Positions 33,641 through 36,924 of a stretch of DNA of 36,924 nt are shown here, piece by piece. The DNA lies in the NCBI RefSeq assembly GCF_019219825.1, contig NZ_JAHUXH010000045.1, forward strand, positions 1-36,924. The letters run 5' to 3'. The notes under the pieces were generated by a model. That model did not search any database, was not told the DNA's origin, and saw only the letters and a program-made list of their open reading frames with translations. The translations under genes and the position numbers were made by a program. Position 1 is the stretch's first letter. The number at the start of each line of letters is the position of its first letter. The DNA is from Streptomyces sp. TRM70350 (GTDB taxonomy: Bacteria; Actinomycetota; Actinomycetes; Streptomycetales; Streptomycetaceae).

Positions 33641-33658
33641 CACCATCAGAAACGGCGT
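33641..33658 (-). repeat. IS5-type unit right inverted repeat
   Basis: Exact complement of 30793-30810. It is followed by TGAG (33659-33662), the same 4 bp that precede the left repeat. Confidence 0.85.
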
Positions 33659-33662
33659 TGAG

Positions 33663-33763
33663 TACTCCAGTCGCAGTTCGCTATCGTTGCTGCTCAGAGC
33701 CCTGTTTTGGAGTGTACTCGGCTGATGCCTCGTCAGGTGGCGGGAGTTCGTGACCTCGGGTGC
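33663..33763 (+). repeat. IS701-type left inverted repeat (~101 bp)
   Basis: Begins tactccagtcgcagttcgct and ends acctcgggtgc. It pairs with 36820-36920; the inner 50 bp are identical. This is much longer than the short terminal repeats usual for IS701 elements. Confidence 0.88.
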
Positions 33764-34697
33764 GACGGTGGTAGTGGCAGCGGCGGGCGGTGGCCTGGTG
33801 ACGGCGGCGCCAGCGGGACCAGTTCAGTGCGTGGCCGGTGTGCCGCAGGTGCGTCGGCGTGGGGTGGCCAGTTGCCAGGAGTCGCCGGATTTCCGCCACG
33901 GTGAGCGGTGCGAGGGCGTCGGAACCGTTTCTGCCGCCCCCCTTTCGGTCCCCGCGGCGGCGGCCATCGCGGCGAGGAAGGCGTGGGCGAGCATGGCCAG
34001 GGTGATGTGCCGGTACCAGCCGGGATACCGGCGGACCTCGTACTGATCCAGGCCGCACTCGTTCTTCGCGGCCTGGAATGCCTCCTCGACCGCCCAGCGC
34101 GCCCCGGCGATCCGTACCAGCTCGGCGACGGGAGTGCCGGCCGGCGCGTAGGCGAGGTAGTAGGCGATCTCGTCCGGACGGGCCAGGCTGTGGCGGGCCA
34201 GCACCCACCGGTCATGGGTGGGCTTGTCACCGTCGAAGTCGTCGATGGCGGGCAGCCGGGCTGCGGCCCAGTCGTAGGCGCGCGGCCCCTTCGCGCCGGC
34301 CCCGCAGGAGTGGCGTTCCCAAGCGTCCTCGGGGGCCTGGGCGATGGCGAAGTCGATGCGGCCGACGGCGTGGACATGCTGGGACTTCGGCACGGCCAGG
34401 ACATAGCCGACGCTGGCTTCCTCCAGCATGCGGCGCAGCCGCCACTCCTGGCCGTAGGCCGAGTCGGCGGTCACCCAGGCGATCGGCAGCGGCGAGGCCA
34501 GTGCCCGCATGATGATGGCCTTCGCAAGGTCGCCCTTGGTGGCGAACGCGCGCTCGTCGGGAATCTTCGCCTGGCGCAGCGGCCCGGATCGGAGGTCCAG
34601 GACTTCGGCAGGTACAGTTCCCGGTCCACCAGCGCCCGGCCTCTGACGCTGGAGTAGGCGGCGAATACGCCGATCTGGCAGTTCTCCGTGCGGCCGG

Positions 34698-36429
34698 GGG
34701 CTTGTCTCTGAATAACTGTCAGAGTTGATCTGCCTCGTGGTCCTCGTCGGACAAGCGGACTCGGATCTGTTCCAGGGTGCGGGCAGGCGATCCGGGCAGC
34801 GGTGTGACGACGACGCGGTGCAGGTCCAGGAGCCGGTGTCCGTCTTGGAACTGGTTGGAGAGGTTGGTGCGGCCGACTCCCAGCAGTTGGGCCAGGAACG
34901 TGCTGGTGATTGCCCTGCGGCGGCGTAACAGTGCCGCCAGGAGACGGTGGTAGTGGTCGAGACTGCTGGTTTGCGGGTGGAGGTAGCTGCGCGGGCGGTG
35001 GAAACGTCGCTGGAAGGCCGCCTCGGCCAGGGCATCCCAGTACGGCTCCGAGGCTGCGACGAGGTGTTCGAAGTCGGACCGTGGCATGCCGGTCAGGGCC
35101 GGATCGCTGAGCATCGTGGTCAGCGCGGGGTCGATCCGCGGGATGGTCGTCGGCGCCTCTGGGGTTCGGGGAGGGACGGGGGTCACGGTGTAGTTCCAGT
35201 CGCCGTGGAACGCGTTGGGCGTGATCGGTAGAGCGTAGAACTCGGCGGCGGTGACGGTGCTGCCCAGGCAGTAGCTGCCGGTATCCAGCGCGGCGCCGAT
35301 GGTCAAGCCGCTGCGGGTGGTCGTCGCGGCGATGGTTTCGATGACGACCTGGTAGCTGGTCAGCGGCCGGCCCCGCCAGTTCGCGGTGATGTGGCAGAAC
35401 ATCCGATGTTCGATTTTGTTCCATTTCGAAGTGCCGGGCGGAAAGTGGCAGACCGTGATCTCCAGTCCGCTCTCCAGGGCGAAGGCGGCCAGGTGTTTCT
35501 TCCAGGTCCAGCGGCGGGGATCGTTGGAGCCGCCGGCGTCGGCGGTGATCAGCAACCGGGTGGCGTCCGGGTGGTTGGCCTGTCCCCAGTGCTGCCACCA
35601 GCGGCGTATGGATTCCACCGCGAACTCGGCGGTGTCGTGGTCGGTCCCGACGTTGACCCAGCCGGTATTGGTGGCGATGTCGTAGATCCCGTAGGGGATG
35701 GCGACCGGCTGGTCGCTGGTGGTGAAGGTGTGGCAGTCGACCCTGATCGGGTCCTTGCCCGGTCGCCAGGTGCGGCCTGGCCGGTCGCGATTGCCGAGCC
35801 ATTCCTTGGCCTTGGTGTCGACACTGATCACCGGCTGGCCGGTGTCGAGGAAGGCGGTGGCCGTGGTGTTCAGGTGGGCGAACTGGGCGTCGCGGTCCGG
35901 ATGGCTGGTGCCCTCGGTGGTCTTGACGGTGCCCTGCAGGCTGTAGCCCAGGCTGTGCAGCAGGCGTCCGACGGTTGCGGCGCTGACCCGGTGGCCTTGT
36001 GACGTGAGGGTCGAGGCGAGGGCGCAGTGACAGGGTGGTCCAGCGCAACGGGGAGACGGGATCCCCCCGGGTGTGTGGCTCGATCAACGACTCCAGCGCC
36101 GGCAGCAGACCGGGGTCGGTGACCGTCAACGGCTTGCGACCGGCGCCCGGAGCCCGAACCCTCTTCGTCGGCACCAGGTCTCCGGCCAGTTCGGTGACAC
36201 CTCGAGCGACGGTGGCGGCGCTGGCCCCGGACGCAGCAGCCACCAGGGTGATCCCACCGTGGCCGATGGCCTCAGCCTCGCTGGCCAGGTAGAGCCGACG
36301 GCGACGCTCGTCGAGATGCGGCAGGATCCGATCGAACTTTGCCCGTAATGCGGCAACGGGCGGACGCACTGTCATGGTCCACCCTCCCACCAACTCCACC
36401 TGAGCAAGCATTAATTGAAATACAAGCCC
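34698..36429 (-). mobile_element. ISAzo13-family insertion sequence
   Basis: A 1732-bp element with imperfect inverted repeats starting gggcttgt at both ends and a possible 3-bp target duplication, cgg (34695-34697 and 36430-36432). Removing it restores the IS701-type transposase reading frame across the junction. Confidence 0.85.
34719..36375 (-). pseudogene. ISAzo13-family transposase with one frameshift
   Basis: From ATG 36375, MTVRPPVAALRAKFDRILPH...GHGGITLVAAASGAS...DPVSPLRWTTLSLR matches the N-terminal half of this family. Near 36020 a loss of ~2 bp changes frame, and the protein continues as ALASTLTSQGHRVSAATVGR...PVISVDTKAKEWLG...LLITADAGGSND...PPGTSKWNKIEHRMF to the stop at 34719-34721. 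Both halves keep the family's conserved acidic motifs, so this single shift is the only visible lesion; it is either a recent inactivation or a sequence error. Confidence 0.9.
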
Positions 36430-36819
36430 CGGCGGTGCCGGAGTACTGCCGCTGCACCCCGGCCGAGACCGTGCCCTTCTTGATGAACCCGGTGTCGTCA
36501 ATGATCAGCACACCCGCCGGGTCCCCCAGCTTCTCGGCAACGTATTCCTGCAGGTCATCGCGGATCTAGTCGGGATCCCAGCAGGCGCGGCTCAGCAGGT
36601 GCTGCAGCCCGGCGGGAGTGCGGTGACCGGCATGCTCGGCCAGCTGCCAGCTGTTCTTGCGGCCCACCGGCCCGAGCAGGCCGTGCACATAGGCCCGCAT
36701 CCGCCGCCGCAGATCCACCCGCCCGAACCGGTGACCGATCCGCACCAGCAACTCTTCCAGTTCCGCCGACCAGACATCGGGCCGCACATCGTCTTGCACG
36801 GCAAACACAACGGCTCGTG

Positions 36820-36920
36820 GCACCCGAGGTCACGAACTCCCGCCACCTGACGAGGCATCAGCCGAGTACACTCCAAGACAGGGCTCTGACCAGCAGCGAT
36901 AGCGAATTGCGACTGGAGTA
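36820..36920 (-). repeat. IS701-type right inverted repeat (~101 bp)
   Basis: Complement of 33663-33763 with four mismatches. The transposase start codon (36821-36823) lies at its inner edge. Confidence 0.88.
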
Positions 36921-36924
36921 CTAG

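Larger units (their letters stand above)
30793..33658 (+). mobile_element. IS5-family unit carrying a NUDIX gene, interrupted by IS256-type element
   Basis: Perfect 18-bp inverted repeats (acgccgtttctgatggtg at 30793-30810, its complement at 33641-33658) are flanked on both sides by TGAG, consistent with a 4-bp target duplication. The left repeat is 20 bp before the IS5-type transposase ATG, as expected. The right repeat lies ~540 bp beyond the transposase stop, with a reverse-strand NUDIX gene in between. Without the IS256-type insertion the unit would be ~1.44 kb. Confidence 0.75.
33681..36823 (-). pseudogene. IS701-family transposase, interrupted and frameshifted
   Basis: Reading on the reverse strand from ATG 36823, MPRAVVFAVQDDV...RKNSWQLAEHAGH is the N-terminus. 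An in-frame TAG (36566-36568) follows WDPD. Then comes GVLIIDDTGFIKKG with the first catalytic Asp, up to VQRQYSGTAG, where the ISAzo13-type element is inserted. After the insertion RTENCQIGVFAAY...LYLPKSWT continues, then a frameshift near 34600. Next comes FATKGDLAKAI...WVTADSAYGQEW with the second Asp, and ARWAVEEAFQAAKNECGLDQ with the Glu. A last shift in a G-run near 33935 precedes LAPLTVAEIRRLL...HALNWSRWRRRHQ. At least four lesions, so it is inactive. Confidence 0.9.
33663..36920 (-). mobile_element. IS701-family insertion sequence, interrupted by ISAzo13-type element
   Basis: Ends are defined by inverted repeats of ~101 bp (33663-33763 and 36820-36920) with four mismatches. The transposase reads on the reverse strand. 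The flanks are TGAG on the left and CTAG on the right; CTAG-like targets are typical of the family, but the flanks do not match, so no target duplication is claimed. The window ends 4 bp outside the element. Without the insertion the element would be ~1.53 kb. Confidence 0.85.

Noticed and set aside
33659..36924. Target-site duplication of the IS701-type element
   Set aside because: The flanks are TGAG and CTAG and do not match. The TGAG is better explained as the outer duplication of the IS5-type unit.

Overview
The window is high-GC actinobacterial DNA, most likely Streptomyces: G/C-ending codons, AGGAG-type ribosome binding sites, modular type I polyketide synthases (PKSs), and IS5/IS256/IS701/ISAzo13-type insertion sequences. 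It holds the 3' part of a large polyketide cluster, a short chromosomal segment, and an island of nested, decayed insertion sequences.

1-16.2 kb: the end of one multimodular PKS gene and a complete second PKS gene. Three full modules are visible: malonyl with KS-AT-DH-KR-ACP; methylmalonyl with KS-AT-KR-ACP; and an atypical extender with KS-AT-(dead DH)-KR-ACP. No thioesterase follows, so the chain must pass to another synthase, plausibly a nonribosomal peptide synthetase outside the window. The predicted order is alkene, then OH/methyl, then OH/unusual side chain. From memory this matches the carboxyl-proximal polyketide part of sanglifehrin A: diene, 17-OH, 16-methyl, 15-OH, 14-(3-oxobutyl).

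16.4-28.4 kb: an accessory cassette on the same strand. It encodes a divergent crotonyl-CoA carboxylase/reductase-like MDR protein, a PUFA-synthase-like KS-AT-ACP-KR protein, a discrete acyltransferase, an SDR reductase, a KASIII-like protein with an altered active site, a free ACP, an asparagine-synthase-type amidotransferase and a type II thioesterase. An amidotransferase plus a free ACP is the usual logic for a malonamyl-type starter. Sanglifehrin's ethyl-substituted spirolactam would need 2-ethylmalonamyl. The PUFA-like set may build the unusual side-chain precursor. I infer a sanglifehrin-type cluster (cyclophilin-binding macrolide family), but could not run a database comparison.

28.4-30.3 kb: a canonical crotonyl-CoA carboxylase/reductase gene (ccr) reduced to a pseudogene by frameshifts and large deletions, a small helix-turn-helix protein, and a divergently placed E. 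coli PpiB-like cyclophilin. Cyclophilin is the known target class of sanglifehrin, so this gene is a candidate self-resistance or accessory factor.

30.8-36.9 kb: two nested insertion-sequence pairs. An IS5-family unit carries a NUDIX hydrolase gene between its inverted repeats and is split by an IS256-family element with an exact 8-bp target duplication. Next to it an IS701-family element with ~101-bp inverted repeats is split by an ISAzo13-family element. All four transposase genes are interrupted or frameshifted.
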